Shown here in pieces: positions 23,215-35,407 of a stretch of 64,000 bases of DNA. How positions within the stretch are numbered: the first letter of the stretch is position 1; every line of letters begins with the position of its first letter. A model generated the notes under the pieces. The model made no database searches. It was given only the letters and a program-made list of their open reading frames with translations, and was not told the origin of the DNA. The position numbers were made by a program, and so were the translations under genes. Where the stretch lies: contig VJWN01000021.1 in NCBI GenBank assembly GCA_007644065.1, positions 138,271-202,270 on the forward strand, given 5' to 3'. The DNA comes from Margaritispora aquatica (Eukaryota > Ascomycota > Leotiomycetes > Helotiales > Discinellaceae).

Positions 23215-23400
23215 ATGGCCACTGCACCTGGACCAACCTTCCTGTATGTGCAAATTTATTCGTCTAGTAGATATTTAGATCCACAGATCGCTAACGACTG
23301 ATTGCAAGGACACTCACACTTTGAGCCAACTCCGCCTTCCATGTCAATATGCACAATCAAAGAAGAATCGTTGGCGAAGAATTAAGGGCATTAAGAACAT
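23215..23400 (+). pseudogene. Decayed BTB-gene start (first exon plus fragment)
   Basis: An ATG at 23215 opens MATAPGPTF, followed by a GTATGT donor at phase 2 and, after a plausible GCTAAC/CTGAT...AAG acceptor, a segment TLTL followed directly by TGA. The first exon closely resembles that at 24054 (MADANPGPNF, GTACGT donor, same phase). I read both as copies of one ancestral BTB gene. Nothing recognisable of the BTB core survives here. The assignment rests on similarity to the neighbouring copy. Confidence 0.4.
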
Positions 23401-24053
23401 AGTGTCTCATCCTATACAATTCATACGTAGTAGTACACTATAGAATATTACCGCTGTATGTATTGCTGCGAAAAAGAAGGAGCCGAGCAAAATCAGGTTG
23501 ACGAACACAATCAAACTCTACATATCAAGACTTTCTTGGTTCACAAGATCTTCGTACTGCGTGTATTCCCACGCAGTAGTTACTGGAAACGAAAGCTCCC
23601 ACAAGGAGATGGAATCCGCTGCCGAGAAGGAGAAGATTGGCGCTACGGATCCTACCTGTAAGAGCTCAGAAGAAACTCTGGTTTGATCTAAGAATAGCAC
23701 ACTCCTGGAGGCCCGAAAGGATTTCAGAAAGAAGGTTACACAAGAGATTTTCGGGATTTACGAAGATTTACCTGGCGAATATGCTCCTTTGTTTACTTAA
23801 AAACATGCATCAAAAACCCGAACAATCACGAATACCATAAAGACTTCATACCCCGCCTATCTAGAACAAAGCATCGCGCAAAGCCAAAGAAGTTAGCAAG
23901 AAAGTAGTCACTAGAGCAACTGTAAACCTCAACTTCACCGATCTGATGTCAAAAACCAATCATAGTAGAACCGCGTTCTCGCTACGTCAAACTTTTGTAT
24001 TCTTGGATATGAAGCGTATGAATAATATTCATCCAATATCAACAGATTTCGAA

Positions 24054-25142
24054 ATGGCTGACGCTAATCCCGGGCCGAATTTTCTGTACGTACTTAATCC
24101 AACGCAGATCTAAAATTCGTAGATGGACGCTAATATAACCGATAGAGACCAGTAGATGGTAACCACTACCGTTATATCCGATCGAGCCCCAACAGTGGTA
24201 CTACTTAGATCCTCTAAGACTTTGATACAGGTAGTCGAGTTTTTTTTACCATGTTGTCAGCATGGACTGGTAGGACAGAACTGTCCCTGTCTTTCGTCAG
24301 ACACCCATTCAGGTTGAAGAGATTGTTTTGCGTGGTCTATACCAAGGTCTGAATGTCACTGCCCTTCATGATGCCATCAATCGACACCGCCGCTTCCATC
24401 GTCACTCGCGCCCATAAGTGGTGTTTGTCCACTGCCACTGGCACTACTTTGCTGAGTTGTGTTTCGGTGCTGGTCTGGTTTTTTAAATACTTTGCAAATG
24501 ATTTGCCTATGGCGATGGCATTGGGGATAGAATTCTTCGTGTTCTGCCACTGCCACGGCAAGCAGTTAGTTGGTTTTACCTGCGTCTAAAATTGAAAAGC
24601 ACTAACAAGAAATCTTCAGATGACACCACTACAAATAAAATACAGTCACATTCTCGCTACACAAATCCTTTGTAACACATCAATAACAATTCTTCCGCGG
24701 AGCTTTCACCGGCCAATCCTTGGAAGCGACCACCATGACAACAAAATTGCACTAGGCCAACCCGGAAATGTTCGCGGTCACTACACAATTCATGTACGCT
24801 GACACCTTTCAAGGAAGTTTCTTACTTCGAGAAATCAAGCAAAGCTACAGAATTTCTGAACATAGAAATCTCTGGATCATCGCAGATCGTTTCATGATGG
24901 ACGACTTGAAGTACCACATCCAACGCGACCTGGGTAGAGAGTGCGGCAGAAAGATGTACCTGGGTTTTGAGACTTTATCCAACATCACATACGAGCACAT
25001 GGATTGGGATAAAGTACTGGTCACTATACTGGTACACCACGCCATCCTCATGGACAAGGCTCACTTTACCATAATCGCCGACGACCTGCCTGAGCTGCTG
25101 ATTTTGAAGCTAGCAAAGGGGATGAAGGCAGCTTTTACATAG
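24054..25142 (+). pseudogene. Degenerate BTB/POZ gene with frameshift or stop in the BTB core
   Basis: A first exon at 24054-24085 (MADANPGPNF, phase-2 donor) lies 0.6 kb upstream of a BTB-like tail. The tail is open from 24768 to 25142: MFAVTTQFMYADTFQGSFLL, then HRNLWIIADRFMMDDLKYHI, as in the helices after the BTB core. The preceding part (DNKIALGQP, 24739-24765) is in a different frame, and the tail's own frame has TAG at 24753-24755. So a small indel and/or nonsense change breaks the core. Read-through from an internal ATG at 24768 could still make a 124-aa fragment, but it would lack the dimerisation half. Confidence 0.6.
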
Positions 25143-25468
25143 AGAATGGGATCTTGGAGGGTGTATTGCAATCCAATAGCACATTGGCATCGATTCTTTT
25201 CTTCTTGCCTACATGTGATCTTTGATTCCTCTGGTCGTTTTGCTGCCTTCTCAATATCGTCTACCTTCAGGGGTAGTAGACTTTGCCAAGCATTCAAGCG
25301 AGTGCCGTGATCGTAAAGAACTACAAGCCCCACTCCTGTGCCACAATGAACTTTCAAGTAAGCACTACTCGTACAACCCCAAAGTCTTGTGTATGACCCC
25401 TCTCCCAACCGAACCATAATTTGTTGACCTTGTTCTATAAGTTGACCTGGAAACACTTCGGGAGCACT

Positions 25469-26692
25469 ATGGCGAAAGGAACACCATCCCTCATCTTTGG
25501 CGCGGGAGGTATAGGCGAAGGCCGTATCTCGCATACTTGGACGACGCCAGAGCAGACAGCAGAGCTTCTTTCCCGTGCTTTCAATCCATCTCCAAGTCCT
25601 GTGAGAGATACGAGAGCTAACAACACTCAGAACTCTTAGCCTTAACCCCAAAACCACTCACCCGCCTCGACTCCGCCGCCTCCTACCCACCCGGCAGCCA
25701 CTGGGTAACCGAGACTCTCCTCGGGCAAGGACAGCCCAAATCGACCTTGTCCAACTTCACGATCGATACTAAAGTAATCGTCACGCGAACCGATCCTGCT
25801 GTTTCTGGATCAGGCCACCTGACGCCGGAGAAGATTCGCGAGAGTTTGTTGAAGAGTCTGGAGTTGATGGGCGTGAGCAAAGTCGCGGTTCTATATGCGC
25901 ATTGCTTTGACCCTGTGACGCCGGTTGTAGATATCGCGAGGGGGTTTGATGCTGTTTTGAAGGAGGGGCTGTGTGAGGAGGTGAGTGAAGAGTATAGCGG
26001 ATTGTAGTAGAAGTTTCTTATTGCTGGTAGATTGGATTGTGTAATTTCAACACGGAGAGAATGGTTGCGTATCTTGAAGAATGCGAGAAGAATGGATTTG
26101 CCAAGCCAACTGTGTATCAAGGGCATTACAACGCTATCTGCCGCTTTCCAGAAGACTCGCTATATCCCCTCCTTCGCAAGAACGGAATCAGGATCATTGC
26201 TTACGGGTACGGCCGCTAACTAATTTCATTGCCGAAAGAAATAAAAGTTGATAGATCCACAGACCATTAGCTGGAGGTTTCTTGACTGGCAAAGTCTCCA
26301 AGCAAAATGCCAACCTGAAAGGCGGGCGCTGGGAACTTGGAAATTTCCCAATATACAACAAAGCTTTTGACAAACCTGCTGTACACAAGGCAATGCTGGA
26401 GTTCTGTGATAGCTGCGAGGCTCACGGTTTTTCGAGTACTGAGGTTAGCTTGAGATGGTTGATGCATCATTCTGAATTGCGGGATGGTGATGGCGTTATT
26501 CTTGGAGCTACTAGGTATGCTTGTAACAGCCCGAGGAAGGGTTCACATGAAACTAATGTTTTGGATAGGGTCGATCAGTTGCAAAATAATATTGAGATAT
26601 GTAGTAAGGGAGATTTGCCGGATGAGATCTTGGTAGCTGCTGAGAAGTTGTGGGAGAATGTGAAAGGGGAGGTCATTGACTTCAGTGATTGA
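25469..26692 (+). CDS. Aldo-keto reductase (AKR7 / aflatoxin-aldehyde reductase type)
   Basis: Five exons: 25469-25574, 25640-25980, 26031-26206, 26263-26514, 26569-26692, giving 332 aa. Introns are 50-65 nt, several with CTAAC branch points. The order of landmarks is normal for AKR7-like enzymes: LIFGAGGIGEG near the N-terminus, the active-site Asp and Tyr in RLDSAASYPPGS, the active-site Lys in TKVIVTRT, the active-site His in VAVLYAHCFDP, then IGLCNFNTERMVAYLE, KPTVYQGHYNAICR, IIAYGPLAGGFLTGKV and GVILGAT. These enzymes reduce aldehydes and ketones with NADPH in the cytosol. The strand 1 region lacks a usual M-x-x-G-T start but is otherwise complete. It lies directly after the BTB remnants with no sign of shared function. 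Confidence 0.88.
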
Positions 26693-28000
26693 TAGTGAAG
26701 TAAGAACTTGAAGTTCGCAGCGAGATGTGTGGAAATGAACCTTTCATTCTCTTTTACTAGTCCAGAATCGAAGTCAAAGGAAAGAAGATCGGATACGCCG
26801 AAGTTGACGCAAAACAAAATCGCAAAACATACAACAGTAGGTATTCGCTGGTGGTCACCCACCCAACTACTAATCTACCGATCTGAGGCTTGTGTATGGC
26901 AGAGCGGACGGGATGCCCAATTCTCCTCAGTCTATGGTCGTATGTGACAGTAACTCCTCAACTTAGAACTATGAATGAGCAAATGATGACAAATTTTCAG
27001 AGCCAAGCTAAGGCGCAACGAAATTGAAATTGGGCGCAAGTATTCAGAGATATTGAGTTATTCTAAGAGGAAGATATCTTATTTTGAAGCGCTGAAGTGA
27101 TCGACCGTAGACACGGCTTAGTCGTCACAACGTTGCCTTCGCGTCCCCAAAGTCTACCAGCCAAAACCAAATCAACCTCGCCTAATCGCGACACCCACCC
27201 ATTGACCCCTTCCACGCCCCCCAAAAGCCCCAAAAATCCAAACCACATAATCACCAAAACAAATAAATAGAAAGGATCCAAACGGCAAAATCCACGCCCG
27301 CTACCAGGGGAAGGTATTAGGCATTATAAAACCCAACCTGTCGGAAGGATTTTCTAGGACCAGGTCCTAGAAGCAACCATGGTTTCCCGCAGCCCCACTG
27401 CACAATATCAATTGTCCACGACTCGGGGTGCGGATTTTGATTTTATATACCTAGGTAGGCCTTGGAAGAGAAGGGTCATGTGATTGGTGATTGATGTCTT
27501 TGCCACCCAAGGCAGCTGAGTGCAGGTAGGGTTTAGGATAGTTTGCTTGGACTTTGTAGAATAAGTTGAACTATAGAGCCTGATTATTCTCCCCTGTCAA
27601 AGACCCATGCACTCAAACGTACTGTTTCTGTAGGACTGAAGGAGCAAGACATAACCCAAAGGATTAGTAGTGTGCTTCGCTTGTGCAAAGTCATCGAATT
27701 CCGAAGATGAGAACTTCGAAACAAGAGAATACGAAGGATAGATACGAGTACTTCTCCTGGTTGTTGGATTGCACTCGCTTATGGAATGCCTGGGGGTTGG
27801 TATCTTCATTACAAGACTTCCTAAAGTCTGTCAGCTTATAGAGCTGAGTTTCTCCATCGTCAACACAGCCACCTCCTCCTACGAACTAAAGAGTGCCCGT
27901 TCACTCACTTATCCATCTCCATGTTCCAGCTTCTCATCCAAGTATCGCCATCTCGAACATAGGTGCCTCCCACCAACCTCATACACTCGGTATACCTTAA
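26693..28000. other. Intergenic, no gene seen
   Basis: 1.3 kb between convergent genes. Short ORFs on both strands show no family resemblance. Confidence 0.4.
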
Positions 28001-29557
28001 CTATCTAGCTCCTGCCCTCCTGGCACGAAATCGATCCCACAGACTCCCTCCTTCTTTCGGCTGCACATAATCCAGAATCTCCCTCTTTCCGAAATCCCTC
28101 GCCTTCTTCCATTTACAATACAAAACCACGATATCCTTCAACACGACCATCAGACATCCACCCACCAGACTACGGCCCCACTGCTCGGTTAATAGCCCCT
28201 TGCCGCGTGAAGCTAAAATCCAAGAGCGAGGCAATGTATGTCGGAGCAAATTGCCCATCACTGAGGATAAAGCTGGGAATAGAAGAGCACCCATTATAGT
28301 GGAGGAGATGCCAGATTCGAAGACATTCCATTGCTGGGCGTTGGCTCCCTGTTGGCGATTCCTCCTTCGGGCACCTGCAGGCTGGTCTTCATTTGGGTTG
28401 GCTGGTGCAGGATCGACATTGTCTACGATGAGATCGGGAACCCCAATATCGATTCGTAGGTCGAAAAGGGCTTCTTCGTCTCCTTCTAAGACCTCTTCAT
28501 CTTCGTTTACGGGGGCTTCACCAGCGATTTGCTCGGCTGTCTCGCCTTCTCGTGGGGCTCGTAGGATGGCTGAGTCCCATTTCTTCTCGAGGTCTGCGAA
28601 AGCTGCGCCGTAGAGATTGCTGTAGAGTGTTTTCATGAAGGGGATCATTGCGAATGCTAGTCCGGGCCGGGGTGGCCAGGTGAGTTGGCGGTGGGCAGGC
28701 CAAAGGAAGTACTATTGCTATTAGCACACTCTGATGGTACAAAAAGAGTGGAGAGTACATACTATTGGAAGGACCATAGGAAAGAACTGGTCTGTGAGAG
28801 TTGTCCGTAGCAAAATAAGCGTCGGTGCTACAGATGGTAAACCAACCCATAAAAGCCACGGAGTTCCAGTAACAGTAACCGTCGACCAATAATTATGTGA
28901 AAGGACAGCTGAGAGCTCCGTAGGCCATGTCCATTGCTGCAGAGTCCTCAGCCCAAGCATCGATACCGTGTCCTCCAGTCCAAACACAAGGTTCATACTA
29001 GTCCATCCATATATCCATAGACCTGAGTACGTCGTTCCCAATATCGTTCCTACAAACGTTGGTGCTATCAAAGCCCTCGAAGTCGATGCCACCAGCTCAG
29101 CCACAGCTACAATAGGATCTCTTGGTCTCCGGACCTTGATCTCAGAACCGCATTGTGGACACGAGAGCTTCTTCGTCGTGGAGAGCGCCCCCTTCCTTGG
29201 TGTCTCCTCCGCAGCTATCCATTGCAACAGACAATCATCGTGTGCCTCGAGAGAGCAAGGGCAAGGCTTCCGCCAGATTCTGGGAGGGTCGTCCGGCGAG
29301 CTATCTTCTGTCGAGTCGAGCTGGCAGATCCAGCATTTCTTGGGTTCTGGTCCCTCGATGGCACTGGTAGGCTGCAGTGGCAAAGTCGCAGCCTCGATAG
29401 ATGATGCTGCAGATTGCGGTCGGTTAAGATGCACGTATTCTTGGTCGTTTATGTGTGATTCGGACGCGTGGGAAGCTTCTTGAGCTGAAGTTGAGGACGA
29501 TGCTTGCTCTACTGGAGGAGATCTCCGCCATGATGAATGTGATGGTAGGGACGCCAT
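28001..29557 (-). CDS. RING-CH (MARCH-type) membrane ubiquitin ligase candidate
   Basis: Two exons, 29557-28763 and 28711-28001, with a 51-nt phase-0 intron, give 501 aa. After a Ser-rich N-terminus the RING-variant C4HC3 set is visible: CWIC, then CPCSLEAHDDC with its His, and CPQC, over about residues 75-140. Hydrophobic segments follow (LIAPTFVGTILGTTYSGLWI, WLLWVGLPSVAPTLILL), and further weaker ones lie in the C-terminal half. An acidic loop (EDEEVLEGDEEALFD) and an Arg/Asn-rich patch separate them. The family comprises E3 ligases of the ER, Golgi or mitochondria that ubiquitinate membrane proteins. The target is unknown. Splicing joins MVLPI to YFLWPAHRQLTWPPRPG in one frame. Confidence 0.85.
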
Positions 29558-30449
29558 AATGACTGTGGTGATTCCGAAGTTGTGACCAGTGCAAGGAAAT
29601 GTTGAAGTACGGTATACACTCAAAAATCCATGCGAATATTTGTACAGAGTAATTAACTGTTTTGTGATTGTGGCATAGTTGTGAAGTGAGAGGTTCTCAA
29701 TGCTGCAATCATGATGCCTCGGTGAATTGTCGTCACCAACAAGTGCGGCCGCACCCATGTCATCGTGGCTTTGTTCACAATATTTTTGTCATCGTCCTCA
29801 TTCACATCTTCTCGTTCACTTTTTGAATCACTCACTTAATAAATCACAAGATATAGAAGCTTTCAACCTTGCAATCGGTATTTTATTGGTTCTGGTGTTC
29901 ATCTGATCTTATTGCTTTTGCTTTTGATCATTCATGATCATGGTAGTGTTACAAGCTGATCTAACAACATATCCCAAAAACAAAAACAAATCCATATATG
30001 TCATGATAACAAAACCCTGTAGGACCTTTACCTCTCTGTATTGTAGGACCTCTCCGGGCTGTCATAGATGCTCGCAAGCACACTTCAACGCATTATGTCT
30101 ATACTTTGGACCTCCGAGTTCTCTTAAGTTTCTGTGTCATTCCTCGTTATATGATCTATACAAAAGTACAATACATAGTTTACTTGACTAACTCAAGCTG
30201 TTTCTGTTCGTCTCTGGAATTCAGCCGACGTTGCCAATCAAACCACGAGTAACCTCTCCATCCATTAATATCGTGGTGATCGTCCATCTCTTCGTGGTGT
30301 ATAAAAATGACACGCCGTGGTGCATGCACACATGCAGCCCTGAGTTCGTCTCAAAAATCAGACTACAGCCATAACCCAAACCGAACGCCTTTCTTGGTTT
30401 CGGGTAAATATCCCATCTCTTGGTTTGTCTTTGTTCTTCTTCACAAACT
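29558..30449. other. Intergenic between RING-CH gene promoter and GT31 3' end
   Basis: Contains the RING-CH 5' flank. No additional gene was recognised. Confidence 0.4.
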
Positions 30450-32093
30450 TCAAACATTGATACCTCTCCTCCTTGACCTAATCTTTACAGCTGGCGTTGG
30501 ACTTGCCGTGTCTGGAACCGCAGTCGTGCTTGGCTCGGGTTCAGGTAGTGGATCGCCTTTTCTCCAATTCAGCACCAATACGGTATCTTGCTCTTTGCCT
30601 CCGCCCTCCTTCTCCAGCCCCTCCTTAAAATATACTTGCCTCACGGTATCTCTCAAATGATCGGAGTCGCTGTCCACAATCATGCTATCAAGTAGCTTAT
30701 ATCCGATCTTCTTCTCATCGGTCATCTTCTCTCTTGTTGGCGCTAAGCTGTGCAGCACGTTTATATCATCTCCCCATGTCTGCTCCATTTGCTGCAGGTT
30801 GATCTTGTCAACCTGCGCACCAACACCTGTGCCTAACAGTCCACCAGGCTTCTGTCCAGAAATGTGGCCTAGCGGGTAGTGGCTTATGGAAAATCCATTC
30901 GTGAGAACATATTCGTTGGGGAACTGCCAGCGTTGGAGGAAACAGGAGTCGCAAATATCGGCCACCAAATGCATCTTCTCCATCTCAAGCTTGTAGCCTG
31001 CTGCTGAACCCTCCTTCCAGTGATGGAGAGATGTCATTTCTCGCCCTGATTCATAAAATCCAGACAAATCGCCGTGCATGTCGACTTGGTGCAGTCCTGG
31101 GACGTGGGTGAGCTTGGTAGAGCTGAATCTATACACACAGTCCATGACACTGATATCCCCTGCCGTAGTTCGAAGATGTTCTTTGCATTCATCATTGTGT
31201 TCGTGTATCACTTGCGCCAAAGGGAGCGAAATCAAAATTCCAGCTCCTCCAAACCCCATCAATCCATAATGATTTACTGCCCACCAATCCTCACTCAGAG
31301 AACCAACGTAATGCGGCTTCTTGGGATCGAACTTTGAAAGGAGTGCCTGCAGGTCGTGTGTGCTTGGGAAAAAGGTATCGTCGTCGATGCATATGGTCCA
31401 TTCAGTCTTCGCATTTCGTTCCTGGTACATAACGCTGACCAACGAGAAATATCTTTGTGCAAAAGAGTCGGATGGTCGCACTGGGTGCATGATCGTAACG
31501 TTCATTCCCTTGTTCATAAATTCCTTCTGCAAAGCAGCCATCTCTCCATCATCTGCCCTCTGCTCTTCGTCATTTGTCACAATCGCGAAAAGCCTCGCAT
31601 TTGTATGCGGCAGCCATCGTTCCAGATGCTTAACGGTCGCCTTCAATCGATTTAATTTTGTCTGTAGTCCAAAAATTAAGTTTGAAGAATCTGGAGGTCC
31701 CATCTGATTATGCGCAACATTTAATCGCAGTGGTGGCAGACATTTCTGGATATTGACCGTCGCAGATTTTCCCAGGTCAATCGTGGTAAATTCGTCCGCA
31801 AAAAGAGGCTCCTCCTTCACAGTCAACGATGGCCTCTCATTCACCTTCATTGGTGCAGTGAGGATATCGCGCGAGACATATCGAATTGGATATGAGAACT
31901 GATATGGTTCCAGCCATCCCAAATGCTCTGCGCATGGCGTAGGCTCAGGCGCCTTCGCCTTTGGTGCTGTGTTTCCCCCACTAATCCATTTCTCACCAGG
32001 CAGCGCTCCAACGTGATTCGAGCGCGATATCAGAAGAACAGCGGCGAAAAAGAGGACGAAGCCGGTGAGGAGGATATACCTGCGTGGTACCAT
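30450..32093 (-). CDS. Type II membrane glycosyltransferase, GT31 (Fringe/beta-1,3-galactosyltransferase-like)
   Basis: Single exon of 547 aa; ATG at 32093 is chosen because the frame upstream has only non-ATG codons. A short cytosolic tail (MVPRR) precedes one hydrophobic segment (residues 6-23), the signal-anchor pattern of Golgi enzymes. The GT-A metal-binding motif appears as TICIDDDTFFP with the three Asp at 237-239. It follows NARLFAIVTNDEEQRADDGEM and is followed by GGAGILISLPLAQVI, both typical of fungal GT31/DUF604-like proteins. The last 50 residues are low complexity. The enzyme probably adds a sugar in beta-1,3 linkage to a secretory glycan; donor and acceptor cannot be predicted. 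Confidence 0.85.
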   Translation of the reverse strand: MVPRRYILLTGFVLFFAAVLLISRSNHVGALPGEKWISGGNTAPKAKAPEPTPCAEHLGWLEPYQFSYPIRYVSRDILTAPMKVNERPSLTVKEEPLFADEFTTIDLGKSATVNIQKCLPPLRLNVAHNQMGPPDSSNLIFGLQTKLNRLKATVKHLERWLPHTNARLFAIVTNDEEQRADDGEMAALQKEFMNKGMNVTIMHPVRPSDSFAQRYFSLVSVMYQERNAKTEWTICIDDDTFFPSTHDLQALLSKFDPKKPHYVGSLSEDWWAVNHYGLMGFGGAGILISLPLAQVIHEHNDECKEHLRTTAGDISVMDCVYRFSSTKLTHVPGLHQVDMHGDLSGFYESGREMTSLHHWKEGSAAGYKLEMEKMHLVADICDSCFLQRWQFPNEYVLTNGFSISHYPLGHISGQKPGGLLGTGVGAQVDKINLQQMEQTWGDDINVLHSLAPTREKMTDEKKIGYKLLDSMIVDSDSDHLRDTVRQVYFKEGLEKEGGGKEQDTVLVLNWRKGDPLPEPEPSTTAVPDTASPTPAVKIRSRRRGINV

Positions 32094-34307
32094 GACCCCA
32101 CATGCGAGTTGCGCAATCAATTGCGCTCCGAAACAAATAATATGCAGAGAAGAGAGAGAGGACGAGACAACAGGAAAAGAAAGGAAAGACGTTCGAGGTT
32201 GACGACACCAGAGATGTTGAAATGGGAAAGAAAGGTCTCCACTTGTCGGCTGTCAAGCCCCATTTGGTTGCAGATTCAAGATTAGCTTGGTTCCAGATCC
32301 AGGAATGTGCAATGGGGGTCTTTAAGTGGCTGTTTGCGGTGCCAGGGAGCTGTTTGAGGCTTGTGATTGGGAGAGTTTTTGTTACAGTAGTACAGTATCT
32401 GTGTCTTGCCGGATAATCTCTTCTTGGCAGAGGCACAGCCCTTTTATGGGGAATTATTCCATGGGGATATAAGATTGTTCATCAAGTTGTGCTTGAACAA
32501 TGATTGCATGGAATGGAAGTATTTCACGGTCACAGGTTCCACCTATTGATATACGCCTCACCATATTTGTCTGAAACTTCAACTTTGCATACAGCCTTCA
32601 GATCTGGAGATATAGAAATGAGAATTTAGCATATTCATATATAATCATGCGATTGTCAAGTTGCACTTCATCGCTTCCATGACTTAAAACACTTTCCTAA
32701 ACTCAAACATTTCCATGAATTAAAATATTTCATTGCTATCAACCAAGCTCTTAGCTTGAAGTATTCGTCACTTTCGACTTAGCTATCTCGTACATAAGGT
32801 ACAAAACTCGCGCCTTTGGTAGCTTTATAGAACTACTTGAATCAGCTTGTTTCTTAACAATATACGAGTCAACACAAAGGCTTTCATCGATCGCTTGCCA
32901 AGATCGACCATTAGCTCGACTCCAGATCTTAGATATTCTAAACTCATCAACTCCCCACACCCTGCACAAAGAACGGAATATAGCAGATCAGTCTATCAAG
33001 ATCCAAGATGGGAAAGTAGAAGTGATGAATGATCGTGAGCTCACTGAGGAAAGTCTCAAGGAAACATGAAGCTGCAAGATTGTATCATACTGATATCTGA
33101 ACTAAATGAGGATCCACATGAGTGGGCAAGAGGGATTGATATTCTGTAGAAGTTATAGTAGTAGAAGGTGATGAAGTAAAAGGTTCTATGGCAGCCACCT
33201 CGTCTTCACCCCCCTTAAATAAGCGACTTTGCTCTCTATTCCCAAGGTTTACGATCCTGTTCAACCCGTTTTGCTTTCGGCCATTCAAATCCTCATACAA
33301 ATGAATTACTTACAGCCCATCCCCAATCAAAGGCACAAGGACGAACAAAAGGCATCTTTGTCTCACAACAAGCCTTCAACAATATCGGAAATCGGAGCTC
33401 AAGGCATTCAACTCTCCAAATCCCGACAGAACTGCCTTAGCTACCACTTACCTCCTCAAATCGTCCAACCATCGCGTGAAATGTGAAGGAAAAGGCATAA
33501 TGGAATGCCGACGGATATTATCGGCATTTTCGCGACGTGCAACAGAAGCTCGAACTCCGCACTTGGGCTGACTTATGATGCTTTTGATATCAAAGGGGAG
33601 AGATTCTCGAGGCAATGGTGCTTGGATGGGGAGATTTGTGAGTTTGGTGGCGTGAGTGTGGGGTGATGAGAAAGGAGATCTGTCACGTGGTGCGGGATTG
33701 AGCTCAAGTTCCGTCCGCGTGTTGGATGGTGGTAGTGTGCTTCGGGATTGGATTCCGATGGACTTCCGGGTCTTTTCTTTGGAGATGAGACTGTGTGGTG
33801 CGAGGTGGGATTATTGCAATTGTTGTCATATGTAAAGGTATGTTGTGTGGTGGATGGTAGTTGATCTCGGGTTATGGAGCGAAGTCGGTGATGTGCGGGA
33901 TTCGGTGTCTGGAATCGGTGTTGTGATATGGGAGCAGAGGAGCGAATCACGTTCATGAAATCGAGAATAGAAATGAGAAATGTCGTGTCGTGCATGCGTG
34001 AGAGGTAGATCGTATGTATTGGTAAGTGATAGTCAAGTTATGCTGTTGTTGACACTTGGATGTAGTTTGATGGAAAAGGACGGAGCTCGCTTAATGCTGA
34101 GCATTAAAAGGGGGACGGGAGGCGAGGATACCGTTTGATCACATATTGAGAAAGTGGATGATGTGTTGGACTCCCACTATTTCCAATGATCTATGGCTTA
34201 ATGTGAGTTTGTCCTCTTAGAATCCAAGAGATCTAAGTCAGCTCTACCAATCCCGTCACGCCTTGGACTTTTGGTGGCCTAGATTGCCTCAATCTCCATG
34301 ATCAAGC
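32094..34307. other. 2.2-kb intergenic region, no gene supported
   Basis: Includes the GT31 promoter (A/G-rich leader upstream of 32093). An ORF of 140 codons on the minus strand (33995-33573) is His/Ser/Thr/Pro-rich without recognisable domain and I do not call it. Confidence 0.4.
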
Positions 34308-35407
34308 TCAATCATCCAGCTCAATCACACCGCGAACAATTCTCTTTACACCTGTCTCCTTCCATTCACCTTTGCTGAGCTTCTTGAATAATTCATCATA
34401 CCACCTTTCATGTCCCGTCTTTCTTGGGCTTTTCCCAGCATTGGCACCGCGAACTCTAGCTCTCCTATGCCGCGCCGCTTCCCTAAAATCCGCATACATC
34501 TCGACCGGCATCGAATCCAAGAGAAGCTTCTTCTGACCCAGTCTTCTGAGCGCCAGTTTGCAACTCTTGTACATCATCATCCTCTTCAGCTGCGAGTGCT
34601 CGATCTCGGGCTGGTCGGACTCCCAGTAAGCGTACGCCTGTGCATCACTCAGTGTATTTCCACCTTCTTCGACCTCATCTGGCTCCGTAGTCTCAGCTTT
34701 TGCCTTTGCTTGCTCCACTAGAGCACAGATCAAAAACCGATCGGCCAAAACCCAAAGCTGCAGGTACTCCATCAACTTGAGCGGCTCATCTGGTCGGGAG
34801 GCTTGGGACAGCGTCTCTTTGTACAGCCAGTTGACTAAGAGGCCGAAGATCGATGGCTCAATGTCTGGAATATCCATATGAGCGGTACGGGCTTCAACCA
34901 AGGAGCTATTGAATGCGGCGTGGAAGAATGGCGAGTGGTACGCTAGGAGACAGAGGTGGACTGTGAAAGTTTCAGGCTGAGATGCTAGGTCGGCGCCGAT
35001 TGTTATGGTTACTGTTTTTTGTGGCTTGCTATGAGGGTGGGTCAGTCTTGTTTCTGTATTTTGGATATAGGAGGATGAAGCGCATACGTGAAGTCAACAA
35101 GAGTGCGAGCGTCTTCGAAAGATTGGCGTTTGATGAATGTGGTTGGCATCCGTTCCACAAAGGTTCTACCTCCGTTCAGTGTCTCGATTCCAGAACGCGA
35201 ATCGCGAGACACAGGATCGCCATCGGTGGTGAGGTCAACGAATAAGGCTTTTTCAAACGAGATATCCGCTCGGGAGAACTTGCGACGCTTTGTAGGGGCC
35301 GATTCAAGCTCCGATACAAAGCCTTGAGCGCTGGAAGAGTTGGCGGGTTGTACAGACTGGGATTTGTGAGGTTGCGACGATTCCGACGCTGGTGCTGATG
35401 GTATCAT
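34308..35407 (-). CDS. BTB/POZ domain protein
   Basis: Two exons, 35407-35088 and 35028-34308, with a 59-nt intron, give 346 aa. The N-terminal 90 residues are disordered with a basic TKRRKFSR patch. The intron splits DFT and KPQK at phase 2, right before the BTB core: KTVTITIGADL, FTVHLCLLAYHSPFFHAAFNSS, IEPSIFGLLVNWLYKE and EYLQLWVLADRFLICALVEQAK. A Lys/Arg-rich C-terminal part (ARHRRARVRG) follows. It is a paralogue of the BTB genes at 19.8-25.1 kb; no enzyme or Kelch domain is present. Confidence 0.88.

Noticed and set aside
33573..33995. Minus-strand ORF of 140 codons
   Set aside because: His/Ser/Thr/Pro-rich low-complexity translation with no recognised domain or codon-level support.
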